Below are positions 8,868 to 17,587 of a stretch of DNA of 64,000 nt, one piece after another. A program made the translations under genes and the position numbers. The stretch lies in assembly GCF_001434115.1 (NCBI RefSeq), contig NZ_AZDW01000013.1, positions 248,001 to 312,000 of the forward strand, written 5' to 3'. Origin of the DNA: Levilactobacillus zymae DSM 19395 (GTDB lineage Bacteria; Bacillota; Bacilli; Lactobacillales; Lactobacillaceae). The notes under the pieces are model-generated. The model was not told where the DNA came from, searched no databases, and worked only from the letters and a program-made list of their open reading frames with translations. Each line of letters starts with the position of its first letter. The first letter of the stretch is position 1.

Positions 8868-9885
8868 GATGGGACTCCTCCTCGGGGGTGGTCTTGGCTA
8901 AGAAACGTTGGGCAATGGGCGTGGCGACGACAAACGCGTCCCGAACGGTCACTAGCCCTAATTCCGCTAGGGCCTGCTTAACCAGTGTGGGACTAATAGT
9001 CGCGTCGGGAAACAAAACGGCAGTAACCTGTTTGATTTTGGCCATCAACTTGGCTGCGGGCAGACCCACTTCGCCAATTTGGCGGGCAACGGCAATGGCT
9101 ACCACCGTGGGTTTCGCCCGACTAGGCGTGCGGGTTCGATCCAAAAGTAAGGCGTAATCGTCCCCGCACTCCAGGTCGAACCGGCCTAATTCGGCCCACT
9201 GCTGCGCTAGTTCGGTACGATGCTCCTGCAGCGTCTGCCAGAGCTGCGGGGACGTGGTCGCCCGACTCAACGACCGCTTGATCAGTAAGGCTCGGTTCAG
9301 CCGTTGCAGGCGGGTTAACGGTGGGGTGGCCACTTTAGTCGCCAGGCGAGTCACGAGTGCTTGGGCGATGCGATTAAAATCGGGATCAACGTTCCAGTAT
9401 TCGATCACTTCTTGGTCCTGATCGAGGGGCACGTACTCCGGCGTATCCGGGGTAAACAACTGAAACCGGTCCACAAACAGTTGGGTGATTCGGCGGTGGA
9501 TTTCCCGTTCATCCAGTTGGGGTACTTCGCTGTGGACCTGCCGCACGATGGTTTGCGTGAGGACGGACCGGTCAGCGCGATTCCCCTGTAATTCCGGCAC
9601 GTTGATCACCGCCTTTAGGGTGGCTAACAGGATGTGGACCGTTTCGGCGTCTTCCTTCGGCGGCCCCACCAGCCAGACCAGGTTTTCCTGATAATTCTCC
9701 GGGATGGTACCGACTAATTCTTGCAGAAAATGGTTCACGTGTTGCTGGACGACGGTCTTCTTCAACGCTTTGACGGCATTGACTGTCGCTTTTGGTGTCT
9801 GGGCGGTTAAGGTGCTGGTGAAGAGATTGCGGTCAATCAGCTGATTGACAATGTCTCGTTCGGCACCGCGTAAATGTGTCACCAT
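8860..9885 (-). CDS. jetB: Wadjet subunit JetB (MksE/KITE-like)
   Basis: A 341-residue protein between jetA and jetC, the place of JetB/MksE in all Wadjet operons. Family-like features are the winged-helix-rich C-terminal half and the segment FDLECGDDYALLLD near residue 235, followed by a helix-rich stretch. The N-terminal 100 residues are helical. KITE proteins dimerise and bind the kleisin JetA to build the complex. ATG 9885 follows GGAGGT and shares one base with the jetA stop (TAATG). Assignment rests mainly on gene order and size; sequence motifs in this family are weak. Confidence 0.8.
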   Translation of the reverse strand: MVTHLRGAERDIVNQLIDRNLFTSTLTAQTPKATVNAVKALKKTVVQQHVNHFLQELVGTIPENYQENLVWLVGPPKEDAETVHILLATLKAVINVPELQGNRADRSVLTQTIVRQVHSEVPQLDEREIHRRITQLFVDRFQLFTPDTPEYVPLDQDQEVIEYWNVDPDFNRIAQALVTRLATKVATPPLTRLQRLNRALLIKRSLSRATTSPQLWQTLQEHRTELAQQWAELGRFDLECGDDYALLLDRTRTPSRAKPTVVAIAVARQIGEVGLPAAKLMAKIKQVTAVLFPDATISPTLVKQALAELGLVTVRDAFVVATPIAQRFLAKTTPEEESHHE

Positions 9886-11393
9886 TAGTCACTGACCTCC
9901 TGATTGGCAAACGTGATGGTAAACCCACTGGGTAATTGGACGCTAAAGGCTTCTCCGGCGTAGTGCAACCAGACGGGGTGGCTGTTGGGTAAGGCGGTCA
10001 CCGCCGTTACCGGCCGCCCGAACGGCGCAAAGCTTTGGTAATGGTCGTAGCCGGTGGCGCTATACAACCGGACGATTTCGTCACGCGCTAAGGCCGTTTG
10101 AAACTCCAGGTCGTGGTCGACTCTACCGTGGGTGGCGTCGGTCATCACTAACCGTTGGAACTCGGCTAATCCCCGTTGCCGGTGGTCCGCGGTCACGTCG
10201 ACGGGGGCCACCACGGGATTGTCCGCGGCCGTCGCCACCAATCGTTGTTGCCGGGTGGCCAGGTACTTGACCGGTCCCATCGTCGTGGCGTTTAACAGGT
10301 CCGTGGTATCGGAGACTAGCCGGTCTTGCGCCAGATGTTTAGGAATTGCCCGCGGAATCGTGAGGGTGTCATAATGGGCCAGTAAGGTGTCGATTTGGCC
10401 GGTCAACTCCCGGATGTCGATGGTCTGATCCTGAATGTGGTCGTACGCTCGCCCCAGTAGCTGAATCGCGCTGAGAATCGTTTGAAAGACCGTGTAAATG
10501 GAGTCGTAGTTACTGTCGATGGCACTGGCGGTAGGCTCAAAACTCGCCGAGAGTCGCTGTAAATGAGTCTGGACGTACTGACCGTCTTGCTGCAGTTGTA
10601 AGGTGAGCGCCGTTTGGTCGTCGAGCGCCCGGTTGACGTCTAGGCTATCTTGTCCCTGGCGACTACGCGCGACTTGCTCGAAAAACGTGGTCGAGTTCGC
10701 CATGGCCTGCAGTAAGGGACCCTGGGTCATCAGGCGTTCAAACGCGGGGATGGCCTTGTGGTGGAGCATCTGTTGGAGGTGTTGGGCGGCGTCACTACCG
10801 TGATCAAAGGCCAAGTCGTTGGCGAGATCGTCGAGGTCCTCGTCAAGCTTGTGCATCCCCTTCATCACGTCGGTGTAGGCTGACAAGAGATTATTAAAGT
10901 CGTTATACAACCGGGTCGACGTACTGTCCTGAATGGGCTGACCTAAGCGTTGCACCAGGGCACAATATTCATCGATGCGGGCAATGTTGGCTGTGACGGT
11001 ACTCTCGGCATCTAGGACCTTAGGCATCAATGTCAGGTACTCGATGCCTTGACTGGTAATGCGGTACACGGGCGCCTGTTGTAAGTGAAAGGCCCCACTT
11101 TTCATCTTCATGCGGACTTTCCGCGGCGATACTTCGATGAGGCGGGCCGTTTCGCTCAGCTCACTCAAGACGTTTTTTAAAATCGCGTCCGTGAGTGGCC
11201 GCTCATCGGTGTCTAAATAGTTAGCGTTGTAGTGTTGACTGAGATAGTTAAAGGTTTGGGGTTCACCGGTGTGGTCCCCGTAAAGAATCGTTAAGATGAA
11301 CCAGCCGGCTAGCGGATGATCGCGACTGTGGCCTAAATTAACGGCCGCTAAAAGGTGTTTCAATTCTGGTTGCATGGTCATGGCGATAAGCAA
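9885..11393 (-). CDS. jetA: Wadjet subunit JetA (kleisin-like, MksF type)
   Basis: First gene of the Wadjet operon, 502 residues. The N-terminal ~120 residues look like winged-helix modules (LPAYR-type turn at QAPVYRITSQGIEYL), the middle is long helices, and the C-terminus is a small beta-rich domain. This is the layout of kleisin-like JetA, which bridges the JetC heads. I prefer the TTG start at 11393 because AAAGGA lies about 7 nt upstream; the ATG at 11381 is too far from it. Upstream is a 270-bp gap with no other gene, so the operon promoter should be there. Confidence 0.8.
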   Translation of the reverse strand: MLIAMTMQPELKHLLAAVNLGHSRDHPLAGWFILTILYGDHTGEPQTFNYLSQHYNANYLDTDERPLTDAILKNVLSELSETARLIEVSPRKVRMKMKSGAFHLQQAPVYRITSQGIEYLTLMPKVLDAESTVTANIARIDEYCALVQRLGQPIQDSTSTRLYNDFNNLLSAYTDVMKGMHKLDEDLDDLANDLAFDHGSDAAQHLQQMLHHKAIPAFERLMTQGPLLQAMANSTTFFEQVARSRQGQDSLDVNRALDDQTALTLQLQQDGQYVQTHLQRLSASFEPTASAIDSNYDSIYTVFQTILSAIQLLGRAYDHIQDQTIDIRELTGQIDTLLAHYDTLTIPRAIPKHLAQDRLVSDTTDLLNATTMGPVKYLATRQQRLVATAADNPVVAPVDVTADHRQRGLAEFQRLVMTDATHGRVDHDLEFQTALARDEIVRLYSATGYDHYQSFAPFGRPVTAVTALPNSHPVWLHYAGEAFSVQLPSGFTITFANQEVSD

Positions 11394-11610
11394 TCACCGA
11401 TCCTTTCTGATCTGTTCTGACTAGTCGACCATCAGTATGCCGTTTTTGTAAAGCTAGGTTAGCTAATTCCGTTAAATCGTCGCATTTTCCATTTAGTCAT
11501 CCCCACAAAACGGGCGCTTGAGGACCCCCATATCTTTAAGTCCGCGGAACGACCACTAGATTTTCCAGATTATCCCCGTTTTTTCTAGGCACCAATATAA
11601 ACCCCGAATA

Positions 11611-11648
11611 AAAACCGATGGTCCCCTCACTTAGGGGGCCATCGGTTT
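11611..11648 (-). terminator. Terminator after the DUF1835-like gene
   Basis: Minus-strand arms AAACCGATGG and CCATCGGTTT extended by a C-run/G-run pairing, then TTTTT. Confidence 0.85.
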
Positions 11649-11670
11649 ACTGCAAATATTAAGCGATACC

Positions 11671-12366
11671 TTACCGCGACAATTGATCTAACCGATACAA
11701 ATACCACCAGTCGGGCACCCCAATTGGGTACTGCCCCAACGTTTCGCCCACGATGCGAATTGGTGACCAATCTTGACCAGCTGGTTTTACCAACAGACCG
11801 TCATAGAAGGCTTCATCGACTCCGATGAGGTGGCCGTTGACCGTGGCTCTGACCGGCGCATTCTCTGCCAACAGATTCGCCCACACGTACTCGTAGACTT
11901 GGCGGTCGGCTAACGACACGTCCTTGGTCGTGGGCAAATATTGGGGAATCTCGTCAACGCCGATTTCACCGAGGTTTGCCCATTCTCGAAAGCCCAAGGT
12001 TTCGCCAATTTTTGGTGCCGTCATGGGTACCTTCACCTGAGATAATTGATTGAGGTGGCCCTTCAGTTGGTCACACAGCCAGTAAAAGCCGCTCAAATCA
12101 TCGGGTGTTTCACTCCACCAGACGCGCAGCGGTTCTCCCGCCGCAATGGCCGCTTGAACGTCCTTAATTTTCTGGATGCTAACGTTAAAATAATCCGGGT
12201 TCGTCGGATCTTGGTCGTAGCGGGCCTTTAAGCTCCAAAAGGGTGCCTTAGCGTTTTCAAACCGATGCAAATCTCCCAGTTGAAGGTCTAAGGGCAAACC
12301 AATGACGGGTTGGTGCAGGGCTTGGACGAGATTATTAGCGAAACTTTCGTTAAACGTGATTTCCAT
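11671..12366 (-). CDS. DUF1835-type protein of unknown function
   Basis: A 231-residue cytoplasmic protein. The N-terminal half has the DUF1835 pattern: MEITFNES, then VIGLPLDLQLGDL, then RVWWSETPDDLSGFYWLC, with the family's conserved GEIG element near residue 140. A DUF3658-like half follows (DRQVYEYVWANLLAENAPVRA). The biochemical role of this family is not established. It stands alone with ribosome site AAAGGATG and its own terminator. Family assignment is good; no function should be inferred. Confidence 0.75.
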   Translation of the reverse strand: MEITFNESFANNLVQALHQPVIGLPLDLQLGDLHRFENAKAPFWSLKARYDQDPTNPDYFNVSIQKIKDVQAAIAAGEPLRVWWSETPDDLSGFYWLCDQLKGHLNQLSQVKVPMTAPKIGETLGFREWANLGEIGVDEIPQYLPTTKDVSLADRQVYEYVWANLLAENAPVRATVNGHLIGVDEAFYDGLLVKPAGQDWSPIRIVGETLGQYPIGVPDWWYLYRLDQLSR

Positions 12367-12557
12367 GAAGTAACATCCTTTCAGGTCAGTGTACTGTTCC
12401 CATTATCGCGTAACCGGTTACACCTGACAAGCCTCATCTCGGGTCGCTACAACGGTTACTTGCCTTGCGGTTAAAACGATTAGCCAGTTTTTTGGTATTA
12501 TTTTGGTTCCTGCGAACCGGCGCCTTCACCGTTATCATTGTGAATACGTGACCAGCT

Positions 12558-12597
12558 AAAAAACGCCCGCCATTCCACCGAATGGACGAGCGCTTTT
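12558..12597 (-). terminator. Terminator of the flavodoxin gene
   Basis: Minus-strand imperfect hairpin, with CCATTC and GAATGG at its top, ending in GCGTTTTTT. Confidence 0.7.
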
Positions 12598-12663
12598 CAA
12601 GCCTAAACAACTTTAATTAACAACGGATTTTCGGCATTTCATGAGCTCTGTTAACCCGGACAC

Positions 12664-13131
12664 CTATCCCGTAACGGTTTGCACCCAAGCGGTTAACTGA
12701 TCTGCGGATTGTCCGTGGACCTCTAGTCCGACCTTAACGGTGGCTTGTTTAACCAGGCCGGCAAAGTCCTGTTCATACTGCCCAGCGGTCCCCGCGTCGG
12801 TGTAAAACGGCGCGACGGTGCCCGTGTACGTGGCTAAGTCTTTCATTAGGCGCCGCACCGGTGTGGCAACCATTGAACTCCAAACGGGGCCACCAATCAG
12901 AATCGTAGTGTACGACTTAAAGTCGGGCAATGCGTTGGTTAACGGCGGTAGCTCTCCCGTGCGGAGCTGGTCCTTAGCGATGTCTGAGGTCGCAAACATA
13001 TCGCTTGGGAAAGTCTGACTGGCGACGGTTAATTCAACGACGTCCGCAGCCATGGTATTCGCAATGGCCTGGGCCGCACGTTTGGTCGTGCCGGACCACG
13101 AATAATAAATAATCAGTGTTTTAGTTGCCAT
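12664..13131 (-). CDS. Flavodoxin-fold protein
   Basis: A 155-residue flavodoxin of the flavodoxin_4 type. The phosphate-binding loop is YYSWSGTTKRAA near residue 8-19, and the flavin-contacting IGGPVWSSMVATP is near 77-89. It should bind FMN and act in low-potential electron transfer or as a small reductase; the partner is unknown. I use ATG 13131 because GAGGAGAG sits 8 nt before it, not the TTG two codons upstream. The SDR gene lies 39 bp upstream on the same strand, so they may form one transcript. Confidence 0.85.
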   Translation of the reverse strand: MATKTLIIYYSWSGTTKRAAQAIANTMAADVVELTVASQTFPSDMFATSDIAKDQLRTGELPPLTNALPDFKSYTTILIGGPVWSSMVATPVRRLMKDLATYTGTVAPFYTDAGTAGQYEQDFAGLVKQATVKVGLEVHGQSADQLTAWVQTVTG

Positions 13132-13169
13132 GCGCAATCTCTCCTCTTTAATGATTAGTTAGTGATGAC

Positions 13170-14009
13170 TTAGTCGCCCACTGGGAAGTTCGTGGAGGCC
13201 GCTAAATCGGCTTCGGATTGGTATTCGGCTAAGCGTTCCTGTAACCGAGCGATGGTCTTTTCGCGGGCGTCAGAGCCCAGGACCATGTGTAATGGGGCCG
13301 GCGTCTGATCTACGCTTTCGATGATTCGAGCCGCCATCCTTTGCGGGTCGCCGGGGGCCAAGCCGTTAGCGGGGTCTAGCATGGCTAAGAAGGCGTGGGC
13401 GGGGTTATCGTCATAAGCGGGCATGAGGTTGGCCACTTGAGCACTGCCGTACCGGAATTCGGTCCGGGCGCCACCGGGTTCCACAATCGTCACACCAATG
13501 TTAAACGCGGCAACTTCCTGGGCAACGGATTCGCAGAAGCCTTCAATGCCAAACTTCGCGGCGTGGTACATCGAGTTACCCGGGTAGGCGACCTGACCAC
13601 CGTACGAAGAAATTTGGATGATCCGGCCGTGATTTTGTGCCCGCATGTAAGGCAACACGGACCGAATCATTTGAATGGAGCCGGTGAGATCCGTGGCGAT
13701 AATCTTGTCAACGTCTTGGTCGCCCAATTCTTCTGCGGCCCCAAATAACCCGTAGCCCGCGTTGTTGACCAGCACGTCGATGTTGTGCGTCGCGGCCAGT
13801 CGGTCCACTAAGCGGTGAATCGCGGGAACGTCCGTAACGTCTAAGGTTTCACAGATGAAGGTGTCAGGATAATCGTCGATGAGGTCTTGCACCTTGGTCG
13901 TGTTCCGAACGGTGCCAATCACCGTGTTGCCCGCTGCCAATAATTGGGTCGTCATTGAACGACCGAAACCACTGCTAACCCCCGTAATTAACCAAGTTTG
14001 TTTTGCCAT
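13170..14009 (-). CDS. Short-chain dehydrogenase/reductase (classical SDR)
   Basis: A 279-residue oxidoreductase. The Rossmann motif TGVSSGFG is at residues 9-16, NNAG at 82-85, and the catalytic triad is S134 or S135, Y148 and K152 (YHAAK). The longer C-terminus (family near 280 residues) fits the DltE/oxidoreductase SDR subgroup. The substrate is not determinable. ATG 14009 is preferred over 14024 because GGAGG lies 8 nt before it. It probably shares a transcript with the flavodoxin gene downstream. Confidence 0.9.
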   Translation of the reverse strand: MAKQTWLITGVSSGFGRSMTTQLLAAGNTVIGTVRNTTKVQDLIDDYPDTFICETLDVTDVPAIHRLVDRLAATHNIDVLVNNAGYGLFGAAEELGDQDVDKIIATDLTGSIQMIRSVLPYMRAQNHGRIIQISSYGGQVAYPGNSMYHAAKFGIEGFCESVAQEVAAFNIGVTIVEPGGARTEFRYGSAQVANLMPAYDDNPAHAFLAMLDPANGLAPGDPQRMAARIIESVDQTPAPLHMVLGSDAREKTIARLQERLAEYQSEADLAASTNFPVGD

Positions 14010-14122
14010 ACTATTTTCCTCCAATGTTGACTTCGAATTGATGTAACCAAGTTTAGGTCCTTAAAGTAACTTCAAGGCAAGCGTCTTTTTAAAGTTAACT
14101 CATTTAGGTCGGTTCACTAAGC

Positions 14123-14494
14123 CTAGTACGTGCTGGCGACCTGACTGGTAATCCGCCACTGCCCGGCCTGCTTACGGTAGGTCATCCGCATCTGTAACGG
14201 CCAGGTGTGTTCCCCACCACCCCAGATTTTCGCTTGGACCCGGTTCTGACCAACGAGGCTAGCTTGATTCCCGTCGATGTGGACGTCCTGGATGGCTTCT
14301 TCTTGCGAAGCAAGGTATTGCATCTCATCATTTTGAATCTGGTCAATCCACTCGAACTTGGGTTGAACGTAACCCGTCATGTGGGTTAAGGTCATCCCGT
14401 CTGCCAAAATTTCGTTTAACCGGCTGATGTTTTTTTGGACCATCGCCGTATTTTCATCGCGGTATAGTTGGATGATAACTTCTTTATCCGTCAT
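14123..14494 (-). CDS. NTF2-like (SnoaL-type) small protein
   Basis: A 123-residue cone-fold protein with the nuclear-transport-factor-2-like pattern: an N-terminal helix pair (LYRDENTAMVQKNISRLNEILADGM is the region), THMTGYVQ, and a C-terminal sheet ending WRITSQVAST. Members serve as small isomerases, hydrolases or ligand carriers, so the function is open. The protein at 25043-25420 is a clear paralogue, with the same WP-L-Q-M-type sheet and terminal YS/Y-ending. It lies between an SDR gene and a LysR gene, all on the minus strand. Confidence 0.75.
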   Translation of the reverse strand: MTDKEVIIQLYRDENTAMVQKNISRLNEILADGMTLTHMTGYVQPKFEWIDQIQNDEMQYLASQEEAIQDVHIDGNQASLVGQNRVQAKIWGGGEHTWPLQMRMTYRKQAGQWRITSQVASTY

Positions 14495-14589
14495 ATTGGT
14501 TCACGCTCCCGTTTAGATTACAAAGAGAATGATAACGAAATGATGCGTTAGGAGCTATTCCGAATTCGCCGGTGATAGATAAGTTCAGC

Positions 14590-15471
14590 TTATGCAAAAT
14601 TTTGTTTCAATAATTCTGCAAAACTTTCGATATAGTACCCCGAATTATCGGCCTTCCAGTAGGCGTAGTACTGCTGTTTCAATTGCCGGCCGCCCTTAAC
14701 CAAGGGAATCAGGTGAACGATATCGTGATCTAATTGGGTTTGGGTCCGCTGGTTGGTAATGAGATAGCCTTGGTTTGCCGCAATTAGCATTTGGGCGTCA
14801 TCGTAGTTTTTCGCCTGAACAAAGTCCCCCTGCACCCCCAGAACTTCCCGGTAGTAGGCTTCTTCGGTGGCTGCCTGTTGGGCGTCCTCAACGATCAAAA
14901 TACACGGCAGATCCGCCAGGTCCTTACTCTCAATCTGATCGGTGGCCACGGGTAGGCCTTGGTTGACCGCCACCATAAAGGGACTGGCCGTCAAAAATTC
15001 GTTTTGATACTCGTTGGACAAAGCCCGCCGTTGATCCGAAAAGTTCAGCTCAAGCTGGTCGGTCCTTAGCAACTCGTAGAGGCCCTCGTGGCCCCCACTC
15101 GTGATCTTGACTTTAACCTGGGGGAACGCCTTGGAAAATTGGGCCACCGTCTGCAGAAATTCGGCCGTACCAAAACTCCGTAGGTAGCCGACGCGTAATT
15201 CGACGGTGTCCGGCTGGGCCACCTTGACCGTTTGGCTGACGAGTTGGTCGACGTCGGCTAAGATAGTTTGACTATGCGTGTAGAAGTACTGCCCCGCTGC
15301 CGTGACGTCAAAGCTGCGCCCCCGGCGATCTAAGAGTTTAACGCCTAAGCGACTCTCCAGTTCCTTCATTTGCTGGGAAATGGCGGATTGCGAAATATGA
15401 CAATCGACCGCTGCCTGCGTAAAACTGTGATTTTTAACAATGGCGATAAAGTATTGCATCTGTTGGAACAT
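14590..15471 (-). CDS. LysR family transcriptional regulator
   Basis: A 293-residue regulator. The N-terminal winged HTH (residues 1-60) is typical: FTQAAVDCHISQSAISQQMK followed by LESRLGVKLLDR. Residues from about 90 form the two-lobed effector-binding domain. LysR proteins sense small ligands and usually activate nearby genes. The neighbours on both sides are NAD(P)-linked enzymes on the same strand, so they are the likely targets, but there is no divergent partner to point to one. Ribosome site GAGGTG precedes the ATG. Confidence 0.9.
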   Translation of the reverse strand: MFQQMQYFIAIVKNHSFTQAAVDCHISQSAISQQMKELESRLGVKLLDRRGRSFDVTAAGQYFYTHSQTILADVDQLVSQTVKVAQPDTVELRVGYLRSFGTAEFLQTVAQFSKAFPQVKVKITSGGHEGLYELLRTDQLELNFSDQRRALSNEYQNEFLTASPFMVAVNQGLPVATDQIESKDLADLPCILIVEDAQQAATEEAYYREVLGVQGDFVQAKNYDDAQMLIAANQGYLITNQRTQTQLDHDIVHLIPLVKGGRQLKQQYYAYWKADNSGYYIESFAELLKQNFA

Positions 15472-15635
15472 GGGCTACACCTCAAGTTAGTTTTTCTTAA
15501 TTATAGCAACCTTTTAACGGGTTGCGTTTTTTAGCTACCTGAAGGACGCCCAGTGAGCAGCTAGCGTCCGTAATCCATCCCCTTCTTTGGACATTAGCGG
15601 GTTTACAAGCTGGTTTACAGCCCTTCTTAGGAATG

Positions 15636-15664
15636 CAAAAGGCCCGGTTTCCCGGGCCTTTCTC
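15636..15664 (-). terminator. Terminator after the NAD(P)-binding protein gene
   Basis: Perfect 11-bp arms AAAGGCCCGGG-type around a short GAAA/TTTC loop, with a T-rich flank on the minus strand. Confidence 0.85.
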
Positions 15665-15733
15665 AGCTTTTAGTGCTCTAGGTCTACATTGTTAGGAGCA
15701 GCATTAAACTCAACTAATGTGGGTCGTTACGGG

Positions 15734-16330
15734 CTATTTCGTATTCAACCCCACACTGTCGTGGGCGTAGTAGCCATCATCTGCGATGGCTCGTTTAACA
15801 AAGTCAGCAATGGAACTCACCGACACGTCATGGCCACCAAAGGGTTCGCCCTTGCGCGTGACTTCATAATTAACGGGACCGCTGGTAAACCAGCCCGGCC
15901 GAATTACGGTGTAGGTCAAGTCCGAGGATTCCACCACGTCAGCGGCTTCCCGGTACGGGTGTAAGACATCATTATGATTCAGGTTCCCGTTACTGCCAAC
16001 GGAAGCTGGAATTTCGTTATAGATGCCCATTGACGTGATAAACAGCAAGCGTGAGACCTGGTTACGGTCCATCGCCGCAACAATCTTACGGGCAAATTGA
16101 CCTAACGGACCGCTCAACGCGACAAAGACGGCATCTTGGTTGGCCAACGCCCGGTCTAAGTCGGCATCGTTGGTCACATCCCCGGCAATCACCGTTTCCC
16201 GGTCACTGGGTTGGAGCCGGCCGGTACTTCTGGCAAACAGGGTCAACTGGTCATCCGTTTCGTTCAAGAGGGTTTGGCACACGGCACCGCCAATGGTTCC
16301 CGTAGCCCCAATAATCAAGACTTTTTTCAT
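15734..16330 (-). CDS. NAD(P)-binding protein, atypical SDR (NmrA/YwnB-like)
   Basis: A 198-residue Rossmann protein. The nucleotide loop is GATGTIGG (residues 8-15), VALSGP is near 70, and YTVIRPGWFTSGP near 140 is the atypical-SDR signature. It has no canonical YxxxK. Such proteins are NADPH-dependent reductases or redox sensors. The protein at 22407-23009 is a close paralogue sharing GEPFGGHDVS and the same length. It sits just downstream of the alcohol dehydrogenase (15-bp gap), so the two are co-transcribed. Confidence 0.85.
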   Translation of the reverse strand: MKKVLIIGATGTIGGAVCQTLLNETDDQLTLFARSTGRLQPSDRETVIAGDVTNDADLDRALANQDAVFVALSGPLGQFARKIVAAMDRNQVSRLLFITSMGIYNEIPASVGSNGNLNHNDVLHPYREAADVVESSDLTYTVIRPGWFTSGPVNYEVTRKGEPFGGHDVSVSSIADFVKRAIADDGYYAHDSVGLNTK

Positions 16331-16345
16331 CAGGTTAGCTCCTTT

Positions 16346-17383
16346 TTAATCACTAATCACTAACAACGACTTAATCGCCTGCCGGTGGTCCATGGCTTCA
16401 TAAGCCGCTTGGACCTGATCCAGGGTGAAACGTTGCGTGAAGACCTTACCGGGATGGATGTCGCCCTTAAGGACGGCGTCTAATAAAATCTTCCGGTCGT
16501 CGGACGTCACGGAGGCAATGCCGCCTCGCAGCCCAACGTTTTTCCAGAACAAGTTGTTGGTGTTCATTTCTGGCTTCTGTGGGACCCCCACGCGCCCGAC
16601 AACGGCTCCGGGACGGCCAACCTTAACGGCGGTATCGATAGACTGTTCCGTCCCCACACATTCGAGGACCGCATCGGCGCCAGCGCCGGTCAAGGCCATC
16701 ACCTTGGCCACGGCTTCGTCCCCGCGTTCGGCGATAATGTCCGTGGCGCCAAATTCCTTGGCTAACTGTTGCCGGTCGGCGTGGCGACTCATCGCAATGA
16801 TGCGCTTGGCACCCAACAGCTTCGCCGCAATCACGCCACACAGGCCCACGGCCCCATCACCCAGTACAACAACGGTGTCATCTTTTTTCACTTCGGCGCT
16901 GGCCGCGGCGTGGTAACCGGTCGCCATCACATCGGCGAGAGTTAAAAGGTTGTTTAACATTTCGTCGGAGTAATCGGCGGGTTGTCCGGGAATCTTGACG
17001 AGTGCCCAGTTGGCGTTGGTAAAGCGCAGATATTCACCCTGGTAGCCGCCGTTGCCGCCAGCTTCTTGGTTCAAACAATCACCGTCAAAGCCCGCCAGGC
17101 AAGCGGCACAGTGACCACAACCGTGGGTGAAGGGCGCAATCACAAAATCGCCGACTTGCACGTCCTTGACGTCCGTCCCCACGGCATCAACGATTCCGAT
17201 GGCTTCGTGCCCGGTAGTTGAGCCGGCTTCACGTTGAGAAATGCCGCGGTACCACCACAAATCGGAGCCGCAGACACAGGCCCGCACAATCTTGATAATC
17301 GCATCCGTGGGCTTTTGAATTTCGGGTTTGGCATAATCCTTAACGACCATTTTGCCGGGTGCCAAAAACGTTGCTGCTTTCAT
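16346..17383 (-). CDS. Zinc-dependent alcohol dehydrogenase family protein
   Basis: A 345-residue MDR enzyme. Catalytic zinc ligands C38 (CGSD), H59 and E60 are present. The structural zinc lobe has four cysteines at 89, 92, 95 and 103 (CGHCAACLAGFDGDC). The cofactor loop is VVLGDGAVG near residue 170. It oxidises or reduces an alcohol/aldehyde pair with NAD(P). The closest type, by the zinc lobe and YRGIS region, is the threonine-dehydrogenase-like group; the substrate is unsure. It is the first gene of a two-gene unit with the NAD(P)-binding protein and has ribosome site AAGGAG. Confidence 0.92.
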   Translation of the reverse strand: MKAATFLAPGKMVVKDYAKPEIQKPTDAIIKIVRACVCGSDLWWYRGISQREAGSTTGHEAIGIVDAVGTDVKDVQVGDFVIAPFTHGCGHCAACLAGFDGDCLNQEAGGNGGYQGEYLRFTNANWALVKIPGQPADYSDEMLNNLLTLADVMATGYHAAASAEVKKDDTVVVLGDGAVGLCGVIAAKLLGAKRIIAMSRHADRQQLAKEFGATDIIAERGDEAVAKVMALTGAGADAVLECVGTEQSIDTAVKVGRPGAVVGRVGVPQKPEMNTNNLFWKNVGLRGGIASVTSDDRKILLDAVLKGDIHPGKVFTQRFTLDQVQAAYEAMDHRQAIKSLLVISD

Positions 17384-17587
17384 TTTAAAATCTCCTTCAT
17401 TGTTAGACTTAATTGATAGATCCTAGTTTACCCGCTCAACGCTCAGCCACCAATTCCAAATGAACGGGTCATTCATTAGTTTTACTTATGAAAGATTACC
17501 CCCAAGCTTCCAGAACCTTTGGTTGTCATTCCCGCCGGTTTCTTGGTATCATAAAGCCATTAGAACAAACGTTTGGAGGCCCGGTTC

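Noticed and set aside
17400-17587. dif site for XerS
   Set aside because: No convincing 31-bp dif-like site with two arms was found in the gap.
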